64,000 nucleotides of DNA from assembly GCA_903906425.1 (NCBI GenBank), contig CAIVKH010000160.1, forward strand, positions 1-64,000, in the 5' to 3' direction. Positions 25,220-33,773 of the stretch are shown piece by piece. The DNA comes from an uncultured bacterium. GTDB lineage: Bacteria > Verrucomicrobiota > Kiritimatiellia > CAIVKH01. Under the pieces are notes generated by a model, which was not told the origin of the DNA, did not search any database, and saw nothing but the letters and a program-made list of their open reading frames with translations. Position numbers and translations under genes: made by a program. Each line of letters opens with the position of its first letter. Within the stretch, counting starts at the first letter, position 1.

Positions 25220-25330
25220 CTCCAATGATTGGAAATTACGGTTCCGAACTTTTCCAATGATTGGAAGTTTGCCTCCGGGTTTTTGCCAATGATTGGAAGT
25301 CGCGCTTCCGCGTTTTGCCAATCATTGGAA
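25220..25330. repeat. four-unit palindrome array, cluster 8
   Basis: Cores at 25222-25232, 25254-25264, 25286-25296 and 25318-25328: four copies at exactly 32-bp steps (G-, G-, G-, C-centred). It lies between the AraC regulator's stop and the pseudopilin-like start. Confidence 0.97.
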
Positions 25331-25361
25331 GTTGCGGCGACGGGACGCGGCGGCGGAATTT

Positions 25362-26444
25362 TTACGGGGGCGGAGGGCGACCGTGGGCGCGGGCGGAGGA
25401 CTGCTGACGATATTCTTTGGGCGTCTGCTTGAACTGGCGGTGAAACTGGGTGGAGAAATACTGGCTGGAGTTGAAGCCGCAGGTGAAGCCGATCTCGGTG
25501 ATGCTGCGCAGCGGTTCTTCGCATAGCTGGCGCGCGGCTTCGTGGAGGCGGAGGCGGTTGAGGTGGTGCAGCGGGCTGTTGTTAGTGAGGAGGCGGCAGT
25601 AGCGCGCGAAGGCGGTTTCGCCGAGGCCGCATTCCTGCGCCATGGTCGCGAGGGTCCATTTTTCGCAAAGGCTGTGCGCGTTGTGCTCGAGGTCGCGCAG
25701 GAAGAAGCGGACGGTCTGTTCGGCGGGCGAGGCGCGATGCTGCGTGACTTTGCGCTGGGTGCGCAGCAGTTCGAGCAGGTGCCAGAGCAGTTCGTTGAGA
25801 TAAACGGTGATCGGCGAGATGCGCCGCGTTGGCTTCGATTCGGAGAGGCCGGCGGCTATGGCGCGAAAACAATTCTGAACGGCGTCGTTCGATTTGTGGA
25901 CGGGCTGGTCGAGCCGGCGCAGGCGCGTGGTGAGTTCCTGCAAATCGCGCGGCGCGAGCACGACCCAGTCCGGCCAGCGCCATTCCTGATTCGGACGGCG
26001 GACGCCGACATCAATGATCAGCCAGTGGATGCGGCCCGGGCCGATGCGCGGATGGCCGTGGCTGTGCAGTTGCCACGGGCGCGTGACGGTCAGGTCGCCG
26101 GCGCGCAGTTCGTATTTTTTGCAATCCACGACAAACGGCATGCCGCCGGTTTCCATGAAGGAAATTTCGACGCCCTCGTTGCGGTGGAGTTCGAGGCCCC
26201 AGTCTTGCGAGCCGATGGCGTCCCAATAGCCGATGCTGTTGAGGCCGCGGAGCGCGTCGGCGGGGAGCGGTTCGCCGGGATAGCCGCCGCGGGCGAGCGC
26301 GCGCAGCGTGATCTTGCCGGTGCGCATGGCCTCGCGCTGGGGCCGGCAGGTGTCCACGCTGTAGGTCGAGGCCGCGGCGCGAAAAATCGGCGGGCGGCGC
26401 CTTGCAGTTTCCCGCGGCGGCGAATTGTGAACGACCCCTTTCAT
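25362..26444 (-). CDS. AraC family transcriptional regulator
   Basis: A 360-residue regulator. The N-terminal half is a cupin-type sensor domain (GVEISFMETGGMPFVVDCKKYELRAGDLTVTRP). The C-terminal 100 residues hold two helix-turn-helix motifs ending in the AraC signature ITEIGFTCGFNSSQYFSTQFHRQFKQTPKEYR. It is divergent from the mutarotase/fucosidase operon, so a role as its sugar-responsive activator is likely but inferred. The start at 26444 lacks a strong ribosome site; an internal ATG (MRTGKITL) is possible. Confidence 0.88.
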   Translation of the reverse strand: MKGVVHNSPPRETARRRPPIFRAAASTYSVDTCRPQREAMRTGKITLRALARGGYPGEPLPADALRGLNSIGYWDAIGSQDWGLELHRNEGVEISFMETGGMPFVVDCKKYELRAGDLTVTRPWQLHSHGHPRIGPGRIHWLIIDVGVRRPNQEWRWPDWVVLAPRDLQELTTRLRRLDQPVHKSNDAVQNCFRAIAAGLSESKPTRRISPITVYLNELLWHLLELLRTQRKVTQHRASPAEQTVRFFLRDLEHNAHSLCEKWTLATMAQECGLGETAFARYCRLLTNNSPLHHLNRLRLHEAARQLCEEPLRSITEIGFTCGFNSSQYFSTQFHRQFKQTPKEYRQQSSARAHGRPPPP

Positions 26445-26540
26445 TCTGATGCATATCGTAGCGGCCCAATTTGATCATGAACAGTGAAAGTTGTTCGGTC
26501 CGGCGGCGAAACAGGATCGCAGGACCAAACTGGATTTGAT

Positions 26541-26584
26541 TTCCAAAGATTGGAAAAGTGTGCGGGTGGGTTCCAATCTTTGGA
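26541..26584. repeat. palindrome pair with compensating changes, cluster 9
   Basis: Cores CCAAAGATTGG (26543-26553) and CCAATCTTTGG (26573-26583), 30 bp apart. Neither is self-complementary, but each is the exact reverse complement of the other. Confidence 0.9.
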
Positions 26585-26593
26585 TTTTTTTTT
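26542..26593 (+). terminator. intrinsic terminator-like hairpin in the mutarotase leader
   Basis: TCCAAAGATTGGAA pairs perfectly with TTCCAATCTTTGGA across a 15-nt loop and is followed at once by nine T (26585-26593). The T-tract abuts the ribosome site GAAAGGA of the gene at 26606. Because it precedes the gene on the same strand, it looks like an attenuator or an upstream insulator rather than an operon-end terminator. Confidence 0.65.
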
Positions 26594-26605
26594 GAAAGGA
26601 AAAAC

Positions 26606-27037
26606 ATGAAGGCATGGAAAATTGTTGTCGCGACCGGCCTGGCTGGCTTGCTGTGGGGATGTGCGACCTGCCCGCTTTGCCCGATGAAGGAAAAGGAGCC
26701 GAAGCGCTATGCGTGGGTGACGGGGCTGAAGCCGGAGAAGGCGGCGTATTACAAGGATCTTCACGCGCATCCGTGGGCCAGCGTGAACAAGCAGCTCAAG
26801 GCCTGCCACATTCAAAATTATTCGATCTACGTGCGCGAAATCGAAGGCAAGCTCTATCTCTTTTCGTATCTCGAATACACCGGCGACGACTTTGACGGGG
26901 ACATGAAAAAGATGGCCGCCGATCCCGAAACGCAACGCTGGTGGAAGGAAACCGATCCGTGCCAGGCGCCGCTGCCCGATGCCGCTGCGAAAGGAAAAAT
27001 TTGGTCGGACACCGAGGAAGTTTATCATTTGAACTGA
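26606..27037 (+). CDS. L-rhamnose/L-fucose mutarotase-like lipoprotein
   Basis: A 143-residue protein. The first 18 residues form a lipoprotein signal ending LLWGCA. The rest matches the RhaM/FucM dimeric ferredoxin-like fold: YAWVTGLKPEKAAYYKDLHAHPW, HIQNYSIYV, MAADPETQRWWKETDPCQ and EEVYHLN at the C-terminus. Family members interconvert alpha and beta anomers of rhamnose or fucose in the cytoplasm; an exported, lipid-anchored version is unusual. It starts an operon ending in an alpha-L-fucosidase, which favours fucose as substrate. Ribosome site GAAAGGA. Confidence 0.85.
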   Translation: MKAWKIVVATGLAGLLWGCATCPLCPMKEKEPKRYAWVTGLKPEKAAYYKDLHAHPWASVNKQLKACHIQNYSIYVREIEGKLYLFSYLEYTGDDFDGDMKKMAADPETQRWWKETDPCQAPLPDAAAKGKIWSDTEEVYHLN

Positions 27038-27124
27038 TATAGAATCGTTCTCGTCCTCGTCGTCGTCCTCGAGAATTTTGCAGACGAACAATTGAAGACG
27101 AGGGCGAGGGTGAAGAGAAACCGG

Positions 27125-27712
27125 ATGAAGAAAACGTCCGCCATCTGGATTATGGCAAGCCTTGGATTAAAGCTCGCGGCCAGCGCAGAGCCCAAAACTC
27201 TTCCGCCCCCTGTGATTGATCGATTTTGGTACGATCCCATGATCTGCGGAGCAACCTGGTCTCTGCCGCTGACGTGGGAGGAATTGCCGTCAAACCATTG
27301 GTTCAAGGCCCTCTCCTCAATTCCGCTTTCAACTGAACAAACTCGCGCTCTGGCACGTGGCCGCATGGATTCTATTTCCATCAATTTCACGAATGAAACA
27401 GGCTCCATCGAACAGTTTGATATTCAGCGGCCACAGCCCATCACAGTCAATGTGACAAACGAAACAGGGCTGGTCGTTTTTATTCACTGCTACAGCACCA
27501 ACAGAACTGTCGAATTCATCTGTGAAAATCCTTATACGAATCTAGTTGCTGCATACTACCGGGTCCTTGGCAGTATTGATCTGAGCGTGACCACAGATGA
27601 ACGCCTTCCTTACTACAGGCCGATCTGGCAGCGGCAGGATGAACTTTCGGCGGCGAAAAAATCGTTTGCGAACGCGGAGACAGGAACCAAAACTTTTGAA
27701 ACAGGAAAGTGA
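27125..27712 (+). CDS. hypothetical exported protein
   Basis: A 195-residue protein of unknown family. A signal peptide MKKTSAIWIMASLGLKLAAS is followed by a probable beta-rich domain with FTNETGSIEQFDI and VTNETGLVVF as internal repeats, suggesting an immunoglobulin-like or beta-sandwich fold. It lies between the mutarotase and the fucosidase; its stop is nine bases before the fucosidase start, so it belongs to the same operon. A short CTC/GTC simple repeat (27047-27075) precedes it. Confidence 0.7.
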   Translation: MKKTSAIWIMASLGLKLAASAEPKTLPPPVIDRFWYDPMICGATWSLPLTWEELPSNHWFKALSSIPLSTEQTRALARGRMDSISINFTNETGSIEQFDIQRPQPITVNVTNETGLVVFIHCYSTNRTVEFICENPYTNLVAAYYRVLGSIDLSVTTDERLPYYRPIWQRQDELSAAKKSFANAETGTKTFETGK

Positions 27713-27720
27713 GAATCGAA

Positions 27721-29385
27721 ATGAGAGTGAAAATATTTTTTGCAACAGTTGTGATGGCCGCGCTTGGCGCACGAGCCGCCGATGACTGGGCGAGGGTTGA
27801 TCCTGCGGCGATCAAGCACTGGCAGGATTTGCGCTTCGGCATGTTCATTCACTGGGGGCCGGTGAGTTTGACCGCGCACGAAATTGGCTGGTCGCGCGGC
27901 GCGCAGACGCCGATCGAAAAATACGACAACCTCTACAAGGAATTTAATCCGACAAATTTCACCGCCGATGAATGGGTCGCGATCGCGAAGGCGGCGGGCA
28001 TGAAATACATGGTGCTGACGACCAAGCACCACGATGGATTCTGTCTGTGGAACACGAAGCTCACCGACTACAACATCATGAATTCGCCGTTTCATCGCGA
28101 TGTCGTGAAGGAACTTTCCGAGGCGTGCAAAAAGGGCGGCATCGCGTTCGGCACGTATTATTCGGTGACGGACTGGTACGACAAGAACTGGCCGGTGACG
28201 AGTCCCGCCGGAAAAGTCAAACGCGACAAGCCGGACATAGATGCCTACGAAAAATATCTTCAGGGCCAGATCACGGAATTGATCACCGGCTACGGCCCGC
28301 TGCTTACGATCTGGAACGACGTGCCGGCGATGTACGGAAAGGAGCGCGGCGCGCGGACGATCAACATGGTTCGCAAGCTGCAACCCGACATCACCATTAA
28401 CAACCGCACCGGCGCGGGCGGCGATTACAACACGCCCGAACAAAGAGTCGGCGGCTTCGACATTGATCATCCGTGGGAATCCTGCATGACAATTTCCGCG
28501 CACAACGCGTGGGCGTGGGGCGGCGACAAGGACGGCGTCAAGCCGTTGGAGAAATGCATCAGCATGCTCGCCAACTGCGCGGGCGGCGACGGCAACATCC
28601 TGCTGAATGTCGGCCCGCGGCCGGACGGAAAAATCGCACCGGAACAGGTCGCGCGGTTGAAGGACATCGGCGAATGGATGAAGAAAAACGGCGAGAGCAT
28701 CTGCGGCACGCGCGGCGGTCCGTTCAAGCCCGCGAAGGATTTTACTTCAACGCGCAAAGGCTCGACGATTTATCTCCACTTCATCGGCGAGCGCCGCGAA
28801 GTGAAATTGCCCGCGATTCCCGTTGCGATCAAATCGGCGAAGGTGACGTGCGGCGCAGAAGTGGATTTGAAGGACGAGGCCGATGGCGCAAAAATGGTGA
28901 CGATCAAGGGCGACTGCCTGGATGATGTTGACAACGTTGTCGTGCTCGAAATGGCCGGCGACGCGATGAGCATCGCGCCGGTTGCAGTCGAGGGCGGCGC
29001 GAGCGGGGGCAGCGCCACCGCGGGAAAAGCGACGGCCTCCGTCGTGTTCGGCGGAAACTATGAAGCGGACAAGGCGTTTGACGGCGACGCGGAAACGCGA
29101 TGGGCGACGCCCGGGGGAACGCACGCCGCATGGATCGCGATCGAGCTGCCCGCCGCGAAGAAAATTTCCTGCGCGCTGGTCCAGCAGGATGCTTCGTATG
29201 CCGACCGCATCGAGGCCTACGAATTTCAGTGCGAGGAAAACGGCGCGTGGAAGACGCTGTGCTCCGGAGAAAAAATCGCCGCCCAAGGTCGTCTGGTTTT
29301 CGATCCGGTGACCGCGAAAAAATTCCGCCTCAACATCACGAAGGCGAACGAAGGTCCAACGATCAACGAGATCGTTCTAAAATAG
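27721..29385 (+). CDS. exported alpha-L-fucosidase (GH29) with F5/8-type C domain
   Basis: A 554-residue enzyme. A signal peptide (to about residue 19) precedes a GH29 TIM-barrel: RFGMFIHWGPVS, TTKHHDGFCLW and TIWNDVP with the nucleophilic aspartate near residue 200. A small beta-domain follows (to about 410), then a C-terminal discoidin/CBM32-like domain (DKAFDGDAETRWATPGGTHAAWIAIEL). It would release terminal L-fucose from glycans outside the cytoplasm. It is the last gene of the operon beginning at 26606. Confidence 0.95.
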   Translation: MRVKIFFATVVMAALGARAADDWARVDPAAIKHWQDLRFGMFIHWGPVSLTAHEIGWSRGAQTPIEKYDNLYKEFNPTNFTADEWVAIAKAAGMKYMVLTTKHHDGFCLWNTKLTDYNIMNSPFHRDVVKELSEACKKGGIAFGTYYSVTDWYDKNWPVTSPAGKVKRDKPDIDAYEKYLQGQITELITGYGPLLTIWNDVPAMYGKERGARTINMVRKLQPDITINNRTGAGGDYNTPEQRVGGFDIDHPWESCMTISAHNAWAWGGDKDGVKPLEKCISMLANCAGGDGNILLNVGPRPDGKIAPEQVARLKDIGEWMKKNGESICGTRGGPFKPAKDFTSTRKGSTIYLHFIGERREVKLPAIPVAIKSAKVTCGAEVDLKDEADGAKMVTIKGDCLDDVDNVVVLEMAGDAMSIAPVAVEGGASGGSATAGKATASVVFGGNYEADKAFDGDAETRWATPGGTHAAWIAIELPAAKKISCALVQQDASYADRIEAYEFQCEENGAWKTLCSGEKIAAQGRLVFDPVTAKKFRLNITKANEGPTINEIVLK

Positions 29386-29434
29386 CTGGCAGATCGTTTT
29401 CATTCTGTCGGAACGCGACACTGCGTGACGAATT

Positions 29435-29511
29435 TTCCAACGATTGGAACTGTGCGCTCAGGCATTTTCCAATCATTGGAGCTTTTCGCGGCGTGGGTTT
29501 TCAATCATGGG
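29435..29511. repeat. palindrome triplet, cluster 10
   Basis: CCAACGATTGG (29437-29447), CCAATCATTGG (29469-29479) and a decayed TCAATCATGGG (29501-29511), each 32 bp from the next. It lies in the convergent gap after the fucosidase; the third copy overlaps the stop of the next gene. Confidence 0.9.
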
Positions 29512-30245
29512 AGAGCCGGTTCCGCCGTCCGGTTCGCCGGCAGGGCCGGCTGGGACATCCAGGCTCCCAGGTAATGTTTGAGCGGATTAATGATCAGCAA
29601 ATTCACAGCCAGGATCAGCAGGATGATGGTCAGCCACAGGGCCAACGAGGAGAACGTTACGATGCGCAATTCCTTATCGGCCGAATCCAGCCACGAAGGA
29701 GAGGCGAAGGCGTCATCCAACTCGCGGGCGCGTGACGAGTCTTTGGCCAGCAGGGTCGCGCGCTGTTTGGCGCGCTCAAAGTAGGTTGCCCCCAGCCCGC
29801 GCAGACGGATTTGCACGAGAAAGGCGCGGCCGCGCACGGCGAGGCGGGAGACCTTGCGATCCCACGCAAGCAGGCTGTCCGCCGCGCCGGCGATGGAATC
29901 CGATGCCTGCTGCGCTGCTGGTTCATCCTTCGCCTGCGTCGCGGCGTGGAGGGCCACAAAGCCTTCGCGCAATGCGCTGACATGTTTCTGCAATTCATCG
30001 ATGGCAAGTTTGATTTCCGCAGATGCCCGGAGCGAATGCACCCGGTGGCTGGGAGCACCGTATTGGGCGTTTTCTTCTGTCGCGGCTTTTTCCGCAATAG
30101 ACTTGAGTGTCTTTGCCAGTTCGCTGCCGATGCCCGCCGTCGCACGGTTTCGACCACTTTTGCGCTCGACACTTTTCGCCGTCACAGCAGTCTTTGGCGT
30201 CTTTGGCTCGTTGCTCTGCTGTGCGGCCGGGTCTGCATCGCTCAT
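29505..30245 (-). CDS. hypothetical protein with C-terminal membrane anchor
   Basis: A 246-residue protein of unknown family. The N-terminal 60 residues are polar and disordered (Lys/Ala/Thr-rich), the middle is helical, and FSSLALWLTIILLILAVNLLII near the C-terminus is a single membrane span followed by a short tail. I chose MSDADPAAQQ, preceded by GAGGGG, over the much longer open frame. Convergent with the fucosidase and divergent from the MBL hydrolase; no functional clue from neighbours. Confidence 0.7.
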   Translation of the reverse strand: MSDADPAAQQSNEPKTPKTAVTAKSVERKSGRNRATAGIGSELAKTLKSIAEKAATEENAQYGAPSHRVHSLRASAEIKLAIDELQKHVSALREGFVALHAATQAKDEPAAQQASDSIAGAADSLLAWDRKVSRLAVRGRAFLVQIRLRGLGATYFERAKQRATLLAKDSSRARELDDAFASPSWLDSADKELRIVTFSSLALWLTIILLILAVNLLIINPLKHYLGAWMSQPALPANRTAEPALP

Positions 30246-30438
30246 ATTTCCCCTCTGCTGCGTGCAGTTCCCGTCACAATCATTTTTTTCCTTGCTCAGA
30301 TTGCCCCACGACAGGATTGCACAGATGAAAGAACGTATCATTCCTCCTTCTATTATCCCACACTGGAGTTGCCGCCCGCGGCGAAATTTGGCACGCATCA
30401 CTTGATCCAACGGGAAAGGAACGTCATCTTACTGTGCC

Positions 30439-31305
30439 ATGCGAATTACACCGTTGATTGCGTCGAAGTTCCGTTCCGATGGTGGAACGCTTTTTGGTTT
30501 GGCGCCGAAAACAATCTGGGCGAAACGAATGCAGCCGGATGACCTCAATCGTGTCCAGCAAACTGCGAACAGCCTGCTGGTCGAGACCGATGACGGCCGA
30601 CTTGGCTTGGTTGACACCGGCTGCGGGCCGGCCTCGAAATTTTCCGAAAAAGAAATTTCGCTTCACGGGCTCGGCCCGGGCTGGCCGTTGCTTGAAAATC
30701 TCGCGGCACGCGGAATCCAGCCGGAGAAGATTGATTTCATCACGTTCACCCATCTTCACTGGGATCACGCGGGCGGCGCAGACCCGAATATTTTTTGCAA
30801 CGCGGAATTGATCGTCCACGAAATCGAATGGGCCGACGCGCACAGTCGAGATCCGTTGCTCTACAAATCTTACCCGCCTGAAACGGTCGATCCGTTAAAA
30901 GCGGGATTCGCAGGGCGAACCCGCTTTTTGACGGACGAGAAAAATGCGCTCGGTCCTGGGCTGCGGCTGGCGCGCAGCGGCGGACATACGCGTGGACATT
31001 GCGCGACGGTTTTCGAGGGCGCATTGGACTTCGGAAGCCCGCACGCGGGCATGTTACCAGCCGTGAACCTTGCCGTTTTTGCGGGCGATGTGTGTTCGTC
31101 GAGGCACAACCTGCGGTTGGTTTTTCAAATGTCCTACGACACTTTTCCGCTGGATACGCGCCGCTGGAAGCGGGAGTGGTTGCCGCGCATCGCTCGTGAA
31201 GGCGGTCTTCTCTTGTTCGATCATGATTCGGATATTTTCGGCGCGACGCTTCGCCAAGACCCAAAAGAAGAATTCGTGGTTGAGGCGACCTTGCCTGCCG
31301 CCTGA
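30439..31305 (+). CDS. metallo-beta-lactamase fold hydrolase
   Basis: A 288-residue enzyme with the zinc motif HLHWDH, then downstream histidines in SGGHTRGH and an aspartate in FAGDVCSS and FDHDSD. This layout fits lactonase and hydrolase members of the MBL superfamily, such as N-acyl homoserine lactonase-like proteins; the substrate cannot be told. No signal peptide, so cytoplasmic. It is followed by palindrome cluster 11 and a TPR protein on the same strand. Confidence 0.88.
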   Translation: MRITPLIASKFRSDGGTLFGLAPKTIWAKRMQPDDLNRVQQTANSLLVETDDGRLGLVDTGCGPASKFSEKEISLHGLGPGWPLLENLAARGIQPEKIDFITFTHLHWDHAGGADPNIFCNAELIVHEIEWADAHSRDPLLYKSYPPETVDPLKAGFAGRTRFLTDEKNALGPGLRLARSGGHTRGHCATVFEGALDFGSPHAGMLPAVNLAVFAGDVCSSRHNLRLVFQMSYDTFPLDTRRWKREWLPRIAREGGLLLFDHDSDIFGATLRQDPKEEFVVEATLPAA

Positions 31306-31336
31306 TCTGCTGCACGGTCCCGACGAAAAAAAAGGC

Positions 31337-31383
31337 TTCCAACCATTGGAACTTTCGCTCATGAATTTTTCCAATCATTGGAA
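31337..31383. repeat. 32-bp palindrome pair, cluster 11
   Basis: Cores CCAACCATTGG (31339-31349) and CCAATCATTGG (31371-31381), just upstream of the TPR gene. Confidence 0.93.
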
Positions 31384-31392
31384 CATCATGGC

Positions 31393-31905
31393 ATGGCGGA
31401 AGAAAAAACTAATTTAATCGGAAATTTGCCGGATGATGAGCGCTGGTTTTTGCAGCGCGTCGACGGATTTCTCGATCTGGGAATGACGCGGAAGGCGCGC
31501 GAAGAACTTGCCCGCGTGGCGCCGGAACATCACGCCAGCGCGGCGTATCGTGCGATTTCGATGCGGATCGCGTTCGAGGAAAAAGACTGGTCTCAGGCGG
31601 CAGACATTGCGTCTTCTCTGCGTGAGCAATTTCCCAACGACCCGGGTTTCTGGATTCAACTGGCATATGCAAAACGCCGCTCCGACGGGATAGAAGTGGC
31701 GCGGCACATTCTCACCGATGCGCTGGTGCGCTTTCCGAATGTGGCGACGATTCCATTCAACCTCGCCTGCTACGAATGCCAGCTTGGCCGGCTTGATGAA
31801 GCGATGCGGCGGCTGAATCAGGCTGTCGCGCTTGACGCACATTGCCGCGACGCGGCGCTGGAAGACGAAGATTTGCGCGCGCTCTGGCCGAAGATTGGCG
31901 GTTGA
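31393..31905 (+). CDS. small tetratricopeptide-repeat protein
   Basis: A 170-residue all-helical protein with TPR-like units: FLDLGMTRKAREELARVAP, KDWSQAADIASSLREQFPNDP, GIEVARHILTDALVRFPN and CQLGRLDEAMRRLNQAVALD. No signal peptide. Such proteins serve as protein-interaction scaffolds; the partner is unknown. I chose MAEEKTN as start; an ATG five codons upstream lies within the palindrome. Convergent with the coiled-coil exported protein. Confidence 0.8.
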   Translation: MAEEKTNLIGNLPDDERWFLQRVDGFLDLGMTRKAREELARVAPEHHASAAYRAISMRIAFEEKDWSQAADIASSLREQFPNDPGFWIQLAYAKRRSDGIEVARHILTDALVRFPNVATIPFNLACYECQLGRLDEAMRRLNQAVALDAHCRDAALEDEDLRALWPKIGG

Positions 31906-31913
31906 CGCGCGCG

Positions 31914-32729
31914 TCAGTGACCGCCGATGTTGAAACTGAATCCGCCGCCCGAAAAGGGTGCCACCAGATTTGGCTCCGCGGTGTATTCCACGCGGAAGGG
32001 AGACAGATTTGCGTGCGCCGTTGTGGGCGGCATCGCGCAGTTAAACGGGATCGGCCGCGCCGTGGCGGGTTTTGCCTGGGAGACATAGCGCCATGGATAG
32101 TAACTGAAATTCGGAAAGCCGTAGCCATAGATCGCTGGCGAGTCGTACACGACCGTGGATGTTCGCTGTTGCTCGTTGCGGTCGGCGCGTGCCTCGGCGT
32201 CTGCGACGCGTTGTTCCAAATCGACGATCTGCTGCTGCCGCGCGCGTTCGACGCGCTGCGCGGCGTAATCCTGGTCGAGTTCGCGCAACGCGCTGGTGTA
32301 TTCATCTTCCAGCGGAACTTCAGGATAGAGCTTCTTGAATTTCTGCCAGTACGTGACGCGATCAGCCGCGGATGATTTCATGAACACCTCGTCATCCAAC
32401 TTCGCCTTGCGGATCGTGGAGCCTTCCGTGATCCGTTTTGCGCGCGCTTCCGTAGCGAGCTGTTCCGCCTCGGCCTGCCGCTGCGCACGAAGTTGCGCCT
32501 TCTTTTCGTATTGTGCCGCAGAGATCAACTCGGCCTTTGCGACCCTGCCTTTGCGCAATTCGACCCTGCCCCGCGCGAATGATAATAGTTGATATGTTCC
32601 CGATGTGATTTCGCCCTGCGGCTCGCCAAGTTCGTCAATGACCTGCTGATACGTGTCGCCGACATTTACATCAGCGCGTGCCGTCATGGCAGCCAAGGCT
32701 GCTACACAGATGATTCGTGACAGTTTCAT
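31914..32729 (-). CDS. exported coiled-coil protein of unknown function
   Basis: A 271-residue protein. A signal peptide (MKLSRIICVAALAAMTARA) is followed by a small SmpA-like segment (VGDTYQQVIDELGEPQGEITSGTYQLL), then long Glu/Arg/Gln-rich helices, about residues 60-180, predicted as coiled coil. The C-terminal tail is Pro/Tyr/Gly-rich. The N-terminal segment recalls outer-membrane small lipoprotein folds. I cannot give a function. Confidence 0.75.
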   Translation of the reverse strand: MKLSRIICVAALAAMTARADVNVGDTYQQVIDELGEPQGEITSGTYQLLSFARGRVELRKGRVAKAELISAAQYEKKAQLRAQRQAEAEQLATEARAKRITEGSTIRKAKLDDEVFMKSSAADRVTYWQKFKKLYPEVPLEDEYTSALRELDQDYAAQRVERARQQQIVDLEQRVADAEARADRNEQQRTSTVVYDSPAIYGYGFPNFSYYPWRYVSQAKPATARPIPFNCAMPPTTAHANLSPFRVEYTAEPNLVAPFSGGGFSFNIGGH

Positions 32730-32787
32730 GGCTTTTCTCTGCGTGGTAATGTACAGCCTCTTGCCGCTATTCACGCTATATTATTTC

Positions 32788-33270
32788 ATGAAAATCGGCC
32801 TGCTTTCAGACACCCACGGCAACGTTACGCGCACCATCCGCGCCGCGCATTTGTTTCGCACGCGCGGGGCCGAGATCGTGATCCACTGTGGCGATATTGG
32901 CTCGGAAGGGCCGCTGATTGCACTCGTGGAAATTCTCGCGCCATTCGAAATTCACGTCCATGCCGTGCTTGGAAATGTTGACATTGAAGCGTACACTGGC
33001 GCTGGCGTCCATCTCTCGGGTCGCTTCGGCGAACTTGAAATTACCGGTAAGAAGATCGCAATCATTCACGGTGACGATTTTTCCCGCTTGCAGCAAGTGC
33101 TCGCGGGCCAACGGTACGATTATATTTTCACCGGCCATACCCACGCGCGCGAATCCAGTCGCCGCGGGCGAACGCGCGTTGTTAATCCTGGTGCGGTTCA
33201 TAGATCGGCTCATCCGTGCATTGCTCTGCTTAATCTCAGTGATGATTCCCTGGTTTGGATTGATCTTTGA
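32788..33270 (+). CDS. YfcE/MJ0936-type metallophosphoesterase
   Basis: A 160-residue calcineurin-like phosphodiesterase. Metal-binding motifs in order are SDTHGN (residues 7-12), HCGDIGS, VLGNVD, IIHGDD and GHTHAR. Members hydrolyse phosphodiesters with two metal ions; the natural substrate is usually unknown. Divergent from the coiled-coil gene with about 58 bp between start codons. It is the last gene before the dnaA upstream region. Confidence 0.92.
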   Translation: MKIGLLSDTHGNVTRTIRAAHLFRTRGAEIVIHCGDIGSEGPLIALVEILAPFEIHVHAVLGNVDIEAYTGAGVHLSGRFGELEITGKKIAIIHGDDFSRLQQVLAGQRYDYIFTGHTHARESSRRGRTRVVNPGAVHRSAHPCIALLNLSDDSLVWIDL

Positions 33271-33773
33271 TTTGGCGCGTGTGTCGGCGGCGTAATTTTT
33301 CGCTTTGGACATGAAAGACGAGCTTTTGAATTCTTCACGCTTGCGAAATATTAACACCGCAGATTTCCAATTATTGGAAGCGCTTGTTTGGGCTTTTTCC
33401 AATCATTGGACATATTGGCTTCTAGCCGGTTGTCAGCAAAACGTTGTTTCTAGGTTATTTCGCAGATTCTCTCCCGTCCGTGGTCGTTGTTGTCTGCCTC
33501 CGTGATGAAGAACTTTCCACGCGTGCATTTCTTCTTCGCCAAGTTTGAGACAGCTACATCTTGTGGCGGTTTATCGTTGTGAATCAACTCGTGGTGTATT
33601 GCCTGTTTTCTTTGTTGTTTTCTGGCTTTGCTCTTGTTGATGTTTTTTCTCGCCCTTAATTTGCGTGCGTCGCGAGCAGTTGACGCCGCGCGGGGCTGTT
33701 AACAAGCTGTTGATAAGTCGCCGGCTTATTTGTTTTTCCTCTGCCGCTGACTGTGTTTTTGTGAGGTTTTTCA
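33271..33773. other. intergenic region upstream of dnaA, probable part of the origin
   Basis: About 500 bp without a gene, T-rich on the plus strand. It contains palindrome cluster 12 and, 58 bp before dnaA, TGTTGATAA (33708-33716), one mismatch from the DnaA box TGTGGATAA. The T-rich stretch at about 33590-33660 could be an unwinding element. I see no array of perfect DnaA boxes. Confidence 0.5.
33365..33411. repeat. 32-bp palindrome pair, cluster 12
   Basis: Cores CCAATTATTGG (33367-33377) and CCAATCATTGG (33399-33409), upstream of dnaA. Confidence 0.93.

Noticed and set aside
25220-25330. CRISPR array
   Set aside because: Regular spacing, but the repeat is only 11-15 bp and self-palindromic, spacers share a GC-rich theme, and no cas genes are in the window.
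29501-29511. Independent regulatory site at the stop of 29505-30245
   Set aside because: It sits exactly 32 bp from the previous copy and is best read as a decayed member of the palindrome family.
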